Origin: Falciphora oryzae
Lineage: Eukaryota; Ascomycota; Sordariomycetes; Magnaporthales; Magnaporthaceae
Assembly (NCBI GenBank): GCA_000733355.1
Contig: JNVV01000002.1
Span: 2,391,630 to 2,455,629 of the forward strand
Direction: 5' to 3'
Length of the DNA stretch: 64,000 nt
A model generated the notes under the pieces. That model was not told the origin of the DNA. It searched no databases and was given only the letters and a program-made list of their open reading frames with translations. The position numbers and the translations under genes were made by a program. Shown here piece after piece: positions 1 through 11,319 of the stretch (the first letter of the stretch is position 1; each line of letters opens with the position of its first letter).

Positions 1-188
1 GTGAGCAGGAAGGTCTCGGCATTGGTGCCCAGGACGACGAGCCCGGCCAGGCCCGAGGCAGCAAGGTGCGCATAGTATTTCTTCTGGTCGTCGAGCAGCA
101 GCTTGTCCGTGTCGGGGTCGAAGAGCGTGACTGCCGGCGCCCACACCCCTGAGGGCGGGACTTTGAAGGGCTTGACGAGCTCAGACAT
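1..188 (-). CDS. DapA/HOGA-family aldolase, N-terminal part (partial)
   Basis: The ATG is at 188 on the minus strand and the frame is open to the left edge, giving about 62 residues. The visible protein starts MSELVKPFKVPPSG, followed by GVWAPAVTLFDPDTD and AGLVVLGTNAETFLLT. This is the first beta-strand and the substrate-loop region (G-T/S-x-A-E) of the dihydrodipicolinate synthase / 4-hydroxy-2-oxoglutarate aldolase TIM-barrel family. Fungal members usually act on 2-keto-3-deoxy sugar acids or hydroxy-oxoglutarate through a Schiff-base lysine; that lysine lies outside the window, so the substrate cannot be told. The locus is divergent from the F-box gene, with a spacer of about 670 bp. Only the N-terminus is visible and no intron is seen. 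Confidence 0.85.
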   Translation of the reverse strand, partial: MSELVKPFKVPPSGVWAPAVTLFDPDTDKLLLDDQKKYYAHLAASGLAGLVVLGTNAETFLL

Positions 189-856
189 GATGATGGCCTG
201 GCGCGGCTATTCTTGCCCGGGAAAGAAGAAGGGAAAAAGAAAAGAAACAAACTGGTGGGGGACAGCGAGTGAGTGAGGAAGTAGCAGCCCAAAAAAACAA
301 ACAATCTCGACAACGCAGTTCCCCTCCGGCGCCGAAAACGGGGGCCGGTCGGGCGGTACTGGGCCGAGCCGAGTTGACAATCTGCGGGGTTGCAGCAAGT
401 CAAGAATCCGAGAAGCGCATCAAGTGGGGGCTGGCGTGTTTACTTGAGCTCTTTGGGGGTTGCCTAGGAACTCCCGTCAGCCAACCGCCAATCGGACGAA
501 CCAACGACCGCCAGACGTTTGAGAGGCCAAACGGAGTGGCTGAAACGGGACATGCAGGGCCGCCAGTTATTGCTGCCTGCCTGACGCAATCGAGCTAAAT
601 AAAGCTTCCCCTATGTGCGATGCCGTGCACCCATTGGCGCAACCGTCCAACAGCAATGCACATGCTAGCACTTGACTGTAGGGATCTGCGGAGGGCTAGG
701 GGTAGGTCGGCTTGGCCGGGTATATGGTAGTTCAAACGGCTGCCTGTTTCTTATCGCTGCTCAAAACATTCAAGGTGATAGATACCACACGTAAAGTCCA
801 GCTCGGCTCTGCCCGCCCCATTGACCCCCATCCAACAACCTCACCAGCCCACAAAG
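189..856. other. divergent intergenic spacer
   Basis: This spacer separates the aldolase start from the F-box start and presumably holds both promoters. Short open frames on both strands have no recognisable domain. No clear TATA box or tRNA-like element was seen. Confidence 0.6.
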
Positions 857-1945
857 ATGTGGCAGACAGAGCGCGCCCAGGCCCTGGGCCAACAGGTCAT
901 GAGCACCGGCGAGCTGCTCATGAACGTCCTGTACCACCTCGACCAGCGGACCCTCCTCTGCTCCGCCCTCCGCGTCTGCCGCGAGTGGAACGAGCTGATC
1001 GAGACCACTCCAGACATCCAGCACCGCCACTTCCTGAGCCCCATGCCGCAAACGGATACGCGGCGCTCTTCAGCCCTCGACTGGGACGACGGCGGCGGAG
1101 GCGACGGCAGCACCAGCAACAAGACCCCGCCGGTCCGGCTCAACCCCCTGCTCACCGAGATCTTCCGCCCCTTCTTCACCCCGAGCAACGCACCCAGCCG
1201 CAACGCCTTCCGCAGCGTCTTCTCCAGCAGCCCGGACTGGAGCCGGGGCGCCCGCGAGCCCGAGGGCCAGACGCCCGAGTCCCTCGCTAAGTTCTGCCGC
1301 CTCCTCCGCCCGGGCGCCCGCTGGCGCCGCGTGCTGACCCAGCAGCCCCCCGTCCGGCGCCTGGGGCTCTGGGTCCAGCGCCAGGGCGACACCCGGCCGC
1401 CGCCCAGGGCCGCCGCCGCCGCCGCCAACAACACCAACAACAACAACCCCGCCGCCGCCGCCGCCGCCGCCATGACGGCAGTCACCGACAACGGCAACTT
1501 CTTCGTCGTCGAGTACCCGGACGGCCTGCGCATGGGCGACCTGTACGACCTCTGCCTGGGCCCGCCGCGCGCCCCGAACCTCAGCTTCCGGCCCTTCTGG
1601 AGCCCGCAGACCCCGGGGCTCCGGCGGCCGCTCGGCCACAGGGACGGCGACGGCCGCGGCCGCCTGAGCCGCGCTCGGACGGGCGGCGCCCAGGACAAGG
1701 AGCTGATGAGCGTGCTGCAGAGCGCGGCCCTCCAGTTCAGCGTCCTGGGCGGCGGAGGCGAGGGGGAGGGGGAGGCTGCCGCCGCCGCCGCCGCCGCTCA
1801 TCAGGGGTGGCAGGGCGTCGACGCCGTGCTGCGGCTCTTCAAGCTCAACACCTCGTGGGCCCCGCCCGCCAACAAGGTCCGCCACCTCGACTTCATGCAA
1901 CAGTTTCGGTTCCCCGAGGCCGGGGCTGCGGCGGTCGTGGTGTAG
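857..1945 (+). CDS. F-box domain protein
   Basis: Single-exon gene of 362 aa. The start is the ATG at 857 with A at -3; an upstream in-frame TTG at 821 only extends the open frame and is not a eukaryotic start. Residues about 17-55 read as an F-box-like helix bundle: STGELLMNVLYHL, then LLCSALRVCREWNELI, with the usual L..LDQRTLL..R.VC..W pattern. Such proteins are substrate receptors of SCF ubiquitin ligases through Skp1. The rest is low complexity, with Ala and Asn homopeptides around residues 190-212 (GCC and AAC codon runs) and another Ala run near residues 310-320. No leucine-rich or WD repeats are seen, so the target is unknown. It is convergent with the alpha/beta hydrolase. Confidence 0.8.
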   Translation: MWQTERAQALGQQVMSTGELLMNVLYHLDQRTLLCSALRVCREWNELIETTPDIQHRHFLSPMPQTDTRRSSALDWDDGGGGDGSTSNKTPPVRLNPLLTEIFRPFFTPSNAPSRNAFRSVFSSSPDWSRGAREPEGQTPESLAKFCRLLRPGARWRRVLTQQPPVRRLGLWVQRQGDTRPPPRAAAAAANNTNNNNPAAAAAAAMTAVTDNGNFFVVEYPDGLRMGDLYDLCLGPPRAPNLSFRPFWSPQTPGLRRPLGHRDGDGRGRLSRARTGGAQDKELMSVLQSAALQFSVLGGGGEGEGEAAAAAAAAHQGWQGVDAVLRLFKLNTSWAPPANKVRHLDFMQQFRFPEAGAAAVVV

Positions 1946-3000
1946 CTTTCCGCCAAGGCTTTCTTGTTCGAGTCGGGTTGGGAAAGAACTGGTCGACAAC
2001 GAATGCCCGTTCGTTGAAGCGGGCGAGGTCTTGGGTCCAACTGACTCGAGCGGGTTTGAACGCGATATTTCAGCCATGACGGGACCTGTGCGTAGGCGCT
2101 TCCAGTCTTTTCAGGGCTGTTGGCATTAGCCCCTTTTCACCCAGATAGAATAAGCTCAGCCATATAACCGATTCCTGCAAAACACTCCCCCCTCCTTTCC
2201 TCTCCAACGTTCCCTCGGGGGAAATGGATTCGGACGAAAAACGAGGGAATACGAGAGCACCGTATGCATGGAACTACATACGGCTCGGCCTGCCCGTACC
2301 TTATGCATGAAATTGCGACAAGTCCGCCTTGACGAGAAACGAGACGGGAAGCCCTGAGACATCTGATACCTACCTAGACAGGTACCTAGAAAATCGTAGA
2401 TCAATATGGAACGCATCCGACAGAAGACCAGACAGAGACTAACAGACGAATTCACAACGACTAACATAGGATGGAGCATAATTCACGACGGCACCGTGTG
2501 TCAGGTAGGCCCCTTCGGTGTTCTTAGCATTACATGATATATCCAAAAGTATGTGCTGGTAGTACGTAGTATACAAGCCGTGCAGTCAAGATGCCGCCCT
2601 GGGAGATTAAATTGTGAGCATGAAAGTCAAGAAGTGCCAAGGAGGCTGGCCCAAGTGTCAAAGTGTCCGAAGGAAATGTCGGAAAGATGAAGACAACATG
2701 GTTTTACAGTTGCACAGAAGAAACAAGAAAATGGCTTCCGTAGACAAAGAAAGTAATCAAGGAGAGCCCCATCATGCTTTTCTTTTTTAAAGTAACGACA
2801 ACACCCCAATCGTCCACATAACCGTAGCCTTCAAAAGCACAACAGCCGCCTTCGTTTTATTGTTTCGGGCAGGAAGGACAAAATGCCGAAGGAAATTAGA
2901 TTAAACATGGATCGAGACAGATCCCGCAAGTCATACATGGTTAGGGAGGGAATTATTCAGGGTAGAGAGAAGGGAAAGGGGCAGAAAAGGCGTGGTCACT
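1946..3000. other. convergent 3' spacer
   Basis: Spacer between the F-box stop and the alpha/beta hydrolase stop. It is AT-richer than its surroundings, as expected for two 3' UTRs. It holds a GGTACC/CCTACC-type imperfect inverted repeat near 2366-2389, a motif that recurs at 44701-44723 and 57645-57684. No gene is seen. Confidence 0.6.
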
Positions 3001-5990
3001 TCAACGGGTAGGGCCGCCAACGCCGACGGGCCGGCGATCGTCCCCGGACCGTGACTCTCCGCGTTCGCGGTGTGGCTCCCCAGTGAGGCGCGACCAGTCC
3101 TAATGAATAAGGATAATGGTTAGATATACTTAAATTTTGCATTGAGAAGTTGATTAGGTGCAGGGGGTTTAAACTCACCGCCCATTCCATGGAGATCTCA
3201 TGCAGGACCCGGCTCATGACGGCCGCGCTGGCCATGAGCCCATGGCCCTCGCCCTCGAGCACGCGGACCTCGCATCGCTTCATGGTTTTTCCCAGCCAGA
3301 CCACGTTGTCGACGGGCACGCGCGTGTCTCTCGACCCGTGGTGGATCACCACAGGCCGCGTGATGTCCACGTACCGGAACCCAATCGTGTGTCTGCGCTC
3401 CAGGCACACTAGTAGGTCCACAGCCGGGTTCGCCCCCGTCGTGGCCAGCTCCCAGATGGCCTGTGTGAGTCGCGAGTCGTATGTCGCCTGCCGCTCGCGA
3501 TCCGCCAGCGCCGACGCCGCCGCCGCCAGAACAGCAGCCTCGCGCGCAGCGTGCGCTGCCGACGCCGTCGATGGTGTCCTCTTATGTCTGCCGTTGGTTG
3601 CGGGGTGAGGACTGCCATTCATGCTCGGCCTAAAGAGGTCCATCTCCTCCGTGGCCGTGAGGTCCCCGCGCGGGATCCCTGACGGCTTGTCCCCAATTTC
3701 ATGATGCAGGTTGTTTTCTTTATTCCCATCCGGGCTGGAGCTGGTTGGTAGAGGAGGCATATGCTGGTTCGCCTGCAACCTAGCCGCCGCCTCCTTCTCA
3801 CGATCCCCCTTGACCGCCACGTTGGCGCCGCTCTTGCGCTTCTTACGCGGCGTCTTGGGCAAGCTCGACGTAATGCTACTGCTCGTTGCCGTCATGAAGG
3901 AGCTGTTGGCCGCCTTCAATATGGGCGTCGGCAGCGCCCGCAAGATCCTTTGCGATGTGGGTATTGCGTTTGTGGGTGGCAATGGGGTCTGCGCCGAGGC
4001 CCCAAAAACAGACATCTGCGACGGCGGGATCCAGGGCGCCAGAAGGTGGATTCGGCCCCTAATGTGCTGGGGCATGCGCAATGCAGTCGCCAGGGCGTAG
4101 ATGGCGCCGGCCGAGTGGGCTAGGATGGAGAACTTGGTGATCTTCAGGGCTTGGCAGATGGCGTACACATCGTCTTTTGTTTGTGGCAAGCATTAAAAGT
4201 CAGTCGTCGCGTACCGAGAATAAGCGAGCGGGATGAAAAGAAAGCTTACCTGGCCAGCTGAGAGGGGTCGCAGTCCCGTCCATATACGGCTCGCTATCTC
4301 CTACACCTGGTCGATCTGGGGTGATAAGCCTTAGCTTCAGCGTGAGGGCCAGCTCGTCGTAGAATGCAGTGATGTATCTCGTCAGACCCATGCCAACGCA
4401 ACAAAACACGGCGCTCCCTTCGCTGTCCCCCACCTCGGAAAAGGAGACCACACGGCCAGTCTGCGGGTGTCGTATCTTTTGTGAGAGACGGGGAGAGCAC
4501 ATGTATGATTCGACCGCGTCGTCAATGCTGTCTGCACTAGGCGGGCGCTCGTACGACACATGTATCGGGTCCGGCGTCGTGTTTCCTGGGCTGGCCGAGG
4601 CATTCTTGGCCCGGGTGCTGGCACGTTTACTCCGGGCGGCGTCATTTGCCTGGTCCTGTCCCGAAACCCTCCTGCCATCGATCTCCCGATCCTTCCGACG
4701 CCCCTGAGCGATGGCCGGGGAGGGCGCACCCTCTTCAATGTCGATGCCATCGTGCGCGCCGCTCAAGTCGAGGTGATCATGCACCGGCAGCTTGTCCCGC
4801 TGGCGCGATTGTGACTTTGTCGCTGCAGCACTGGCACGAGCATGGCTACGACCACCACTCGTGTCGCCCGTGTCCAAGTGATCCCTGCGGCTTTCCTGGT
4901 GTTTTCGCCCAGACGGATGGCGGGATTTTGACGAGCTAGTCTGTTCCTCAACTTCTGGAATGGCATCTGGTGAATCCGCCTGCTGTTTTATCGTCCGCCG
5001 TGATGAATGCCGCTTTGTGCTTGTCCCCGTCTTGCGTAAACTCGAGTCTCTCACTGGAATGGCGCGAGGAGAAGTGCTACCGCGCCGATCGGGCGAGCTC
5101 AACGGGTCCAGGAATTCGGATGCAGCCATGACGGCATCGGCCATGGAGCTGCTCGGCTCTTCGCTGATGGGAACCTCGGCGAGGAAGGGGTCCTGGCGGG
5201 GCGATGCCGGTCCGGGACTGAGCCAGTCGTTTCCGACGGCCCCCGTGCTGGCCCGCTTCTTGTCCTCCTTCTCCCGGAGGCGCTCTCGGCTGCTCATATA
5301 CATTAGGCCTTTGTGCGATCGCCCTTGCTTCTTTCCCCAGCTGTCGTGCGACTTCTGGCGCCTGAGCTCCGGGACCGGTGGTACCGCCCCACGTTCAATT
5401 GAGAGGTTGCCGATGCTGTGGGTGTCAGCATCGCGCGACGCAAGCGATCCCTTGGACGACGGCCGCGAGGCGGTACGGGACCCGCTGAGGAACGACTTCA
5501 GCCCGCCGCCCTCCTCTCGGGGCGACTTGGGCGCCGTCAGCGGGGAGAAGCCAGACGGGGGCTTCGATGTCCGAATGACAGGGGGAGACGCGGCGAGCTC
5601 CTCAAGGTCGTTGTCGTGTTCGGCAGGGTCGCCGCGCGGAGGGGAACTGAAGGCGCCGTAGTCGACGCCGAAAGAGCCAATGCTCGGGGACTTGGGCGGC
5701 GAGCGCGGCGAGCTTGGGGAGGGGGAATAGGAGCGAGAGGCGGCCGGACTGCGGACGGGAAGATCCAGGCGGGAGGAGGGCGAATGCTTGGGGACCAGGT
5801 CGAGGCTAGTGATAAGGGAGGAGATGACGTCCGGACCTGAGGCGACGGGGATCTGAGTGGCGGGACGCGAGGAGGCGGCGTGGTAGGTAGAGCGAGCGGA
5901 CGTTGTGTGTGCGTCCTTCCGGCGAGGCTGCTGACGCGAGGACGAGAGTCGGGGGATGGGTGGCACGGGGGGCACTGTTGGACTGTCCAT
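3001..5990 (-). CDS. alpha/beta hydrolase with long disordered N-terminus
   Basis: Three exons (5990-4250, 4173-3179, 3099-3001) give 944 aa. Introns 4174-4249 (GTAAGC..AAAG) and 3100-3178 (GTGAGT..CTAACC..TTAG) both keep frame; the second is required to reach the C-terminus and the TGA at 3001. Residues 1 to about 480 are Ser/Pro/Arg-rich and probably disordered. The hydrolase fold begins near VVSFSEVGDSEGSAVFCCVG, continues with TPDRPGVGDSE, and carries the nucleophile elbow AHSAG (Ser601). An insert of about 190 disordered residues follows before the acid loop GSRDTRVP (Asp863) and the histidine loop GEGHGLM (His891). The catalytic triad is therefore complete. Substrate unknown; homologues are annotated only as alpha/beta hydrolases. 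A likely 5'-UTR intron lies just upstream at 6006-6080. Confidence 0.88.
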
Positions 5991-8900
5991 CTTGGGCCAG
6001 ACGACCTACAGTGCGCGGGTTAGCAAGCAAAAGGCAGCAGGCGGTCGGATGCCGCAACCTTCCATGCATCTGTCACTTACTACCAGGCACGACCCGGGGC
6101 TGGCCGAGGAATGAAACGTGGGAGTAGCACGGCCCGGGCGACAAGAGCGCGAGGGAAAAAGCGGTCGAGTAGTTCGGCTGCAGATTCGTGCAGGCCGGAA
6201 ACCAGGATCGACCCAATTTCAGCCGTCTGACCTGCGTCCTGCCTAGGTGGGTGTGCAGGCGGTGGCGCGGCGAGGAGGTGCAGCGTGGTGTAGCGCAGGG
6301 CAGCGGAGCCAAGACGATTGAGACCAGACGGGCTGCAGGTGCAATTGACGGACGGGCGATCGGGGAACGCGTGAGCACATGCGTGCCAAACAGTGGCGCC
6401 GCGGCAAGCCAAAAAGCAGCAGACGGTCAAAGCGAAGGGGAGCGCCAAAAATTCAGACGGACGCGCAGGTGATCGGAACAAGCGTACCTTTTTTGCCAGG
6501 AACGGGCTGCCAGGAACCGATTGAGAATGATTGATTGCACGTGCGGGCAAGACTCAGCCAGGACGTGCTGCAGCTCGCCTGACAGGGGCAGTCGATCAAT
6601 CGAGAATACCACCCTGGAAACGCCCCCGCAAGTCCACCAACGGACGGCCCGTAATGTTCTCCAAAACTGGCAGCCACGGGTTGCCGCGATCAATGGAGCC
6701 GCAGCAGTTCGTCTGCAGCGGTCGCAGTTGATGGATGGAGCGCGCCGCAGCGACTGACGCCCTCGCTTGCAGTAGTGTTTCGGCGACCACAGTGGGGCGC
6801 GTCAGCGGGCGATGATTGAGCAGTCTGGTCAAGTGACGAAAGCTTCGGTTCAGGGGCCTTGGCTGACAATTCTACGAGACAGGATCCCGCCAAATTAGCA
6901 CCGACCCCCTATTCAAGAGGCCGAGAGGGAGAGAAATAAAAGATGAAAAGAAAACAGGTCTCAATGGACGCCAGTCAGTCATCGAAGGCAAGGCGATTCT
7001 CTTCCATTGGCGGCACTCGACGGCCGTCCCAGGGAGCATCGAACGCGACCCAAGATGTGGGCCGGTGAAAGTATTGATCGATGTGGTGATTGAGCTCCAC
7101 CACTTGGCATAACCTCCCTGCCCACACACCCCAATTCGCTTCCCAGGGAGCCCATGAAAAGCGCGGATATGCAGGTTCGGGGTGTGTGCATGTCCCGTTT
7201 GGGCACTGGGCCAAGAACCGGGTGTGGACAGCCCAACAGTGAGGGGTCATCATTGGCTGCGTCCGTGGTGTCACAATGACAACCGTATCAAATGGGTAAC
7301 TTCTTTCCGTTGACAATCACTGTCTGTGCATCTCGGAAGGGTGGAGTAGGAAGAAAAAGAAAGAAAAAGAAAGGAAAAAAAAAAAAAAAAAGCGAGAGGC
7401 CGAAGGGGAAAGCTCAGGGCTGAAAAAGAAAAAAAGAAATTTGGAAAAAGAAACGGGTCTTAGTACTCACAAAGTCTGCGGAGCTCATGGGCTGGAGGAA
7501 TATGGGTTGGGTTATCACTTTTCGGTGCCGAACGACATGCGCATCGAGAAAATCGACAGAATAGGTGACAAAAACAGCGCGATCGAGATTGGGCTGACAA
7601 GGCCAGACTGGAGGCTAGCGAATATGGCTTGCTCGGCGTCAAGTCGGTGCTCGCGCCAGCGGGGACTTATTTGCCTTTGATGATTCTAGAATCGCTCGCT
7701 CCCGGCTGTGCGTGTCGACACTGGCTCGCTGTCGGGCGCCACAATCTGTCCGCGGCAGACGGTGTCCGAAGGCGACAGGCTGCCGGTGCGCTGCTCTGTG
7801 CGGCTGGCGCCGAGCGGGCAAATTCGAACGACGGGAGGCCGAGGCGCAGGGGAAAGGGGCAACTGTACACCGCTGCCACACCGATTCTTGTTATTTATAA
7901 GAATGCTTCTCGAGGCGGCCGCGCAGGAGCCATCATCGTGCGGTAGATTGCTCGGTATTGGCGATATTGGGGGAGGCAGCTCTGCGGGCTCGACGCGATG
8001 GCGGGCGGGATACACCTTGCATGTGCGCTGCTGCAGTTGACCACCGTCTGCTGGAACACTGGGGAGGCCCAGTCGGCGACGACCGGCTTAGATATGCAGC
8101 CGGGAGTGCTGGCTTAATTAGGTGGCGCTGCTCACGGTGGTCTGGCAGATGCTGGAGCAAACAAAGTTCAGCCGTCAGCAATCAAAGGTGTCGAAATTTG
8201 GAAATATTAGAATAGATGGACTGAGGCTGCTCCTTCATTCATGCATTGCCCTCTTGAGAACGGAGGGCAGACCCTCGCGATCCCCTGTCGAGCGAGCACA
8301 TCCCCAGGGAACAAGGCAATATTCGTGGCCTGTCAAGTCATCGAGCCCAATTCACTCAGTCTATCCCCATCGGGCAAGCCTGCTGGCCAGTGCAAACCTC
8401 GTAGGGCCATGGCCAGGATGTGTCAAGTCACATCGCTCTGCCCCGTGATCGCTGTGCTAGCAGCCGGTATTCTGTTAGCCACGCCCGGTGCTTGCTGATA
8501 GGTGGAAAGGAATCCGACGGATCTGGCACACGTGGAGGCAGATGGGGGACACAGCCTTGTCACAACATCGCGATGGTTGCCTACCAAGCCGGTGATACCA
8601 AGCCGGGAATGAATATCAGCTTCGGGAACAACGCGAGCCAAGGTAGGAATGCTGCCGGTCCCACATCGCGCTGGAGTGGAACAACAGGCACGTTGGAGTT
8701 GGCGATATCAAAGGACTACGCCGTGGCCAACCCAGCCCGGGAAGGCTTCCTTTCCTTGCAGTGAGGTCATCAAACTGCCCTTCAACGTTACCAGTTGTTC
8801 TGCTAATCACAGCAAGGTTGCGCTGACCCATGGTTTCATCCGTCGGGGAAGCAAGGGAAGGACGGCTGGCGGGCCTCTTGACATGGTGCTTGGGCCACAG

Positions 8901-9755
8901 GGAAGTTAATCCGTATTGACGAAAAAGACCCATTTTAAAATTGCCCGCTCAACGTCGTATTCGATACGACGCCGTCACCAGAATCCCCAAGTGAGAACGG
9001 GCTGGTTCTAGCCACATCCTATTCTTGGTCGTCTCCGTCACCGTCCCCGTCACCGAGGCGACATTGCCATCGTGGGCCGAACGATGACCTTCTGGAAAAC
9101 TCCGGGTGCAGAACAAGGCTAAATCAACGCTATGATCCCCGGTCCACGCCGCTGGTTCCGGCAGACGTTGACGAGGGAATACGTCGGATATGCGGAACTG
9201 GAAATAAAAGGGAGAGATGCCGATCTGAAAGGACGCGTCTAGCTCCCTGCAAAATTAAGCTGACAATAGGCGCGCTGTCATGTGATGTTGGTTGGACGTG
9301 ATGCCGCTGGCCAAATCATTTCCACCGCTGCGGGCTTGTGTCGAAGGATGAGTCGCCCGGACTCATCAAGCCAGCAGAGGTACCTACTTTATGCAAGCAA
9401 AACTCGAAACCCGGCCTCAATGCATGCCAGCGCATCCGCCAGATGCTTGGTGGCCGACGGGTGGATGGACGGCTTAGCTAGGAGGGGTTGTCTTCATTGC
9501 AAGGGTGTCCGAGACGACGTCATCAACTCCACCAAGCCGACTTGCTTGGCTAAACGCCTAGCGCACCAGTCGAAGAATGCAGGAATGCCGCCTCCAGCCT
9601 CGCTATTCCGAGTGAATGGCAGACTCGTAAGAATCTCTGTCTGGTACCACATAGTAGCAGAATCTCCAATACACTACTCATTGCTTGATCCGAGCACCAG
9701 CTTAACCCCAGAAGCTATCTTGCGCGCGCCATCGGGGGAAGACCCAGCTGGCAAT
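5991..9755. other. long divergent intergenic region
   Basis: The longest spacer in the window, 3.8 kb, between the alpha/beta hydrolase start (-) and the hydroxylase-like start (+). It contains the probable 5'-UTR intron at 6006-6080, a purine tract with 17 consecutive A at 7375-7391, and many short open frames without domain signal. The longest minus-strand frame (6975-7316) begins with TTG, has no recognisable motif and is not called. Confidence 0.5.
6006..6080 (-). other. probable 5'-UTR intron of the alpha/beta hydrolase
   Basis: On the minus strand this 75-bp stretch has a consensus donor GTAAGT (at 6080), a branch-like TTGCTAACC and an acceptor TGTAG (ending 6006). It sits 15 nt before the ATG at 5990. 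It matches the size and signals of the coding introns here, so the mRNA leader is probably spliced. Confidence 0.6.
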
Positions 9756-10796
9756 ATGGATATCCTGCTATCCCTCCCGATAGCCTCCTACTTCCTGGCC
9801 CCGAGCGTGACCTCGTGGTCGACCTCGCTCAACCTCCTATTCTTCTACATGACCTGGACCACCCTCGTCCTATCCCACAGCCCGCTCCGCATCGAGCTGG
9901 TGAGCACCCTCGCCGTCAGGCTGGCCCTGTATCTTGCCCCGTCCCTGCTCTTCCTGGCCTTCGACACCCTCCTCCCCAGCCTGGCCGAGAGCGTCAAGAT
10001 CGGCGGGGCCGCCGCCCTGCCCCCGCGCGACGCCCGCCTGCTCTCGCGCGCCCTCGGCCTCGCCCTCGTCAACCTGGCCCTCGAGTCCGCCGTCCAGGCT
10101 GCCGTCGGCCTGTCGCACGCCGCCCTCCGCCCCGCCTCCGGGCCCGTCTTCAAGACCACCTCGACCCTGCCCCTGCCCTGGGGTATCGTCAAGCACGTCG
10201 CGCTGCTGCTGGCCATGCGCGAGTGCTTCACCTACATCGTCCACCGCCACCTCCTGCACTCCTCCTCCTCCTCCCCCGCCACGCGCGGCAGCAGCCAGCT
10301 GAAGAGGTGGCACGCTGGCTCGGGCGCGCACGCCCGCCGCGCCCCGCCCTACTCGCTGCTGCTGGCCGCCGACCACCCCGCCTGCTTCCTGCTGCACCGC
10401 TTTGCGCCGCTCTACGTGCCCGCGCTGCTGGTGCGCCCGCACCTGCTGACCTTTCTGCTCTTCGCGGCCCTGGCGACCGCCGAGGAGACGCTGGCCATGT
10501 CGGGCTACAGCGTCGTCCCGGGCACCGTCATGGGCGGCATCGCCAGGCGCACCGCCCTGCACTGCTGCAGCAGCGGGCGCGCAGAAGGTAATTACGGCGC
10601 GTGGGGGTTCCTGGACTGGGCCTGCGGCACGAACCTCGGGCGCGACGTTATGGATGACGTCAAGGACGAGGCCGAGAAGCACCGCGTCAAGGAGCGCGGG
10701 GAGAGCGCGGCCAACAGTGGGGTGAACTTCATCCAGGAGGGGATCGAGGGGGTCAGGAGGTCCAAGAGGGCCAGAAAGACGAGGACTGTCGACTGA
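9756..10796 (+). CDS. fatty-acid-hydroxylase / sterol-desaturase-like membrane protein
   Basis: Single exon, 346 aa from the ATG at 9756 (MDILLSLPIASYFLAPSVTS). The frame is open a further 157 codons upstream, but that part lacks family-like sequence, so the internal ATG is preferred. Several hydrophobic segments precede a cluster resembling the di-iron hydroxylase superfamily: HRHLLH at residues 163-168, RWHAGSGAHA with His186, a DHPACFLLHRF segment, and near the end GYSVVPGTVMGGIARRT, then NYGAWGFLDWACGT. The order and spacing fit the fungal fatty acid hydroxylase superfamily. The last block reads RRTALHCC and has lost the acidic residue usually next to the histidine, so activity is uncertain. 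It is probably an ER membrane protein. Confidence 0.75.
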   Translation: MDILLSLPIASYFLAPSVTSWSTSLNLLFFYMTWTTLVLSHSPLRIELVSTLAVRLALYLAPSLLFLAFDTLLPSLAESVKIGGAAALPPRDARLLSRALGLALVNLALESAVQAAVGLSHAALRPASGPVFKTTSTLPLPWGIVKHVALLLAMRECFTYIVHRHLLHSSSSSPATRGSSQLKRWHAGSGAHARRAPPYSLLLAADHPACFLLHRFAPLYVPALLVRPHLLTFLLFAALATAEETLAMSGYSVVPGTVMGGIARRTALHCCSSGRAEGNYGAWGFLDWACGTNLGRDVMDDVKDEAEKHRVKERGESAANSGVNFIQEGIEGVRRSKRARKTRTVD

Positions 10797-11319
10797 ATAT
10801 CGATCCTGCCTATTACATTTTGTTGAGATACCATGCTTCGTGATTCTTTATGCGCGTGATTTGCAGTTTTGTTATGGCGCGTTCAGCCGGTTTGGGCAAA
10901 TTTTGGTCTACCTATTGCAGCGTTTTGTAAAGTGGCCCGGTCTTTGTCTTGTTCGTGGTGTTTTTGATCCTCGGCCGTGGTGTTAAAAGGGGCCAGTCTC
11001 GTTAATAACGTGTATTGCTGCATGGACTTTGGGTTTCTGACAGCACGCCCTGCATCGACCTGTTTCCCGTTTGAGTGGACATCCCATGGTCTAGAGGCCC
11101 GAGATAATTTTTGACAAGTAAACACGGTTTGTTATGTCATGCTGCCTCGTATACTCATGTCATAAAATCCCGTTCAACCCCAGAAATACCCCAAAGACGC
11201 CAATGAAGTAAACCGTCTATGTCTAACAGGTTGTTTGCCATAGCCACATCCCAAATCCGCCAGCAAGAGCACCATGAAAAGATGCATATATCCCGAATGA
11301 AAGCCGACAGGACAGTTAA
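10797..11319. other. convergent 3' spacer
   Basis: Spacer between the hydroxylase-like stop (+) and the IML2 stop (-). AT-rich 3'-UTR-like sequence with no supported gene. Confidence 0.6.

Noticed and set aside
821..856. Upstream start of the F-box frame
   Set aside because: It begins at TTG; the ATG at 857 has good context and precedes the F-box by the usual short distance.
6975..7316. 113-codon minus-strand frame rich in Trp and His
   Set aside because: Starts at TTG, no recognisable motif, no splice partners; probably chance.
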